The notes beneath the pieces are model-generated. The model was not told the origin of the DNA. It searched no databases and saw nothing but the letters and a program-made list of their open reading frames with translations. 64,000 bases of DNA, taken from Demequina lutea (GTDB lineage: Bacteria > Actinomycetota > Actinomycetes > Actinomycetales > Demequinaceae). Location: the NCBI RefSeq assembly GCF_013409005.1, contig NZ_JACBZO010000001.1, positions 1,364,001 through 1,428,000 of the forward strand, in the 5' to 3' direction. Position 1 is the stretch's first letter. Each line of letters begins with the position of its first letter. This document shows, in pieces, positions 63,162-64,000 of the stretch. A program made the translations under genes and the position numbers.

Positions 63162-64000
63162 ATGCTCGTGGGACGCCGACCGGTTGTCGAGGCCAAGGAC
63201 TTGGTCGGGCAATTGACCATCCCCCCGCACTTTTTCGACGCAACGTTCGACACGTATCGACCCGATGCGGCGTTTCCCTCGCAGGCGCTCGCGCGAGACA
63301 AGGCGCGAGCATTTGCCGCGGGGGCCGTCGGTAGACGTCGCCGTTCGGCCGGGCGAGGGCTGTATCTGGACGGTGGCTTTGGGGTGGGCAAGACCCACTT
63401 GCTCGCGGCGATCGCCGAGTCCGTAGGGCCCGAATCTGCCTTCGGAACCTTCGTCGAATACACGCACCTGGTCGGGGCTCTCGGCTTCGCGCAAGCGCGC
63501 GCCTCGTTGAGCAAGTTTCGCGTGGTGTGCATCGACGAATTCGAGCTCGATGATCCAGGCGACACGGTCATGATGGCGCGGCTCATGCGTGAACTTGCCG
63601 AGGCGGGGGTCGCGCTCGTCGCGACATCAAATACCCTGCCCGAGTCGCTTGGCCAGGGGCGCTTCGCGGCCGCCGACTTTGCGCGTGAGATTCAGTCGGT
63701 TTCGAAGGTATTTGAGGTTGTCTCGATTGACGGACCCGACTATCGACATCGCGGTGAGCTCTCTTTCGAGATGTCGACGGAGGGGGAGGCTCGGGATGTG
63801 GTCTCCCGATGGGGTGGGGTGCTCGAGTCCTGGCCCGACTTGGTAGCCGACTTGGCCAACGTCCATCCAAGCAGGCTGGGTTCCTACGTCGAGGGAGTCC
63901 GATGGTTGGGACTGACCGACGTCGGTGCAGTCGCCGACCAGTCTCAGGCGCTGCGTGTCGTGAGCCTGGTTGACCGACTCTATGACGCGGATGTCAGGGT
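63162..64000 (+). CDS. zapE: Cell division ATPase ZapE (AFG1-like), N-terminal part, cut by window edge
   Basis: An open frame from ATG 63162 (or the GTG at 63159) to the window end, 279 residues so far, starting MLVGRRPVVEAKDLVGQL. The Walker A is LDGGFGVGKTH (near 70-80) and Walker B is VVCIDEFELDDP, with SNTLPESL and a sensor region following; FDTYRPDAAFPSQ is the N-terminal AFG1/ZapE lead. In E. coli ZapE associates with FtsZ rings; in actinobacteria it is a conserved AFG1-like ATPase beside metabolic genes. The C-terminus is outside the window. Confidence 0.9.
   Translation, partial: MLVGRRPVVEAKDLVGQLTIPPHFFDATFDTYRPDAAFPSQALARDKARAFAAGAVGRRRRSAGRGLYLDGGFGVGKTHLLAAIAESVGPESAFGTFVEYTHLVGALGFAQARASLSKFRVVCIDEFELDDPGDTVMMARLMRELAEAGVALVATSNTLPESLGQGRFAAADFAREIQSVSKVFEVVSIDGPDYRHRGELSFEMSTEGEARDVVSRWGGVLESWPDLVADLANVHPSRLGSYVEGVRWLGLTDVGAVADQSQALRVVSLVDRLYDADVR

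Overview
The window is a high-GC chromosomal segment of an actinobacterium, most likely a member of the Micrococcales. The evidence is the qcrCAB/ctaE respiratory cluster with a di-heme QcrC, actinobacteria-specific families (SepH/DUF3071, DUF4193, DUF3159, DUF3000, DUF5998, a WhiB protein), a PknL/Rv2175c-type kinase locus, a class II DAHP synthase and frequent GTG/TTG starts. No rRNA, tRNA or CRISPR array was recognised.

Layout. 1-4.5 kb: the start of sodA (cut by the left edge), then qcrB, qcrA, qcrC and ctaE on the minus strand. 4.6-8.2 kb: a degenerate receiver-like protein, trpD, an exonuclease/GIY-YIG fusion and a Cys-rich miniprotein. 8.2-14.5 kb: long-chain acyl-CoA synthetase, ROK glucokinase, PlsC acyltransferase, PPi-type phosphofructokinase and DAHP synthase. 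14.6-22.8 kb: a GGDEF-EAL protein, a PASTA Ser/Thr kinase, a LysM/transglycosylase cell-wall protein, an Rv2175c-like DNA-binding protein, a polyprenyl diphosphate synthase and a DUF4192 protein. 23-24.26 kb: the primary sigma factor (rpoD/sigA).

24.24-33.11 kb is the accessory region. A compact integrative element of about 8.85 kb sits in the 3' end of rpoD, bounded by a 19-bp direct repeat that restores the sigma-factor C-terminus and its stop codon. It carries a tyrosine integrase, tightly overlapping early genes, a winged-helix replication protein whose gene holds four 24-bp direct repeats (lambda-O-like), a WhiB protein, an HK97-type major capsid protein, a tape measure protein and a XRE repressor. 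It has no recognisable terminase, portal, head protease, tail-tube, lysis or baseplate gene. It is either a phage satellite with its own capsid and tape measure proteins or a prophage reduced by deletions. This is the part of the window most likely to be new.

33.1-64 kb returns to conserved chromosome: a thioredoxin-like protein, ilvD, an EamA transporter, two tandem GNAT paralogues, a second type IIA topoisomerase (parE at 38-40 kb, parC at 42.3-44.7 kb) flanking small membrane proteins and a ThrE-type exporter, DUF5998, an alkaline-phosphatase-superfamily protein, sepH, an inositol monophosphatase-like protein, DUF4193, dut, an OB-fold protein, DUF3159, two TrkA-type proteins opposite an APC transporter, an RNA methyltransferase, aconitase, dxs, an RNase D-like protein, DUF3000, gnd and the start of zapE (cut by the right edge). 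Many neighbours overlap by ATGA/GTGA, so short translationally coupled operons are common.
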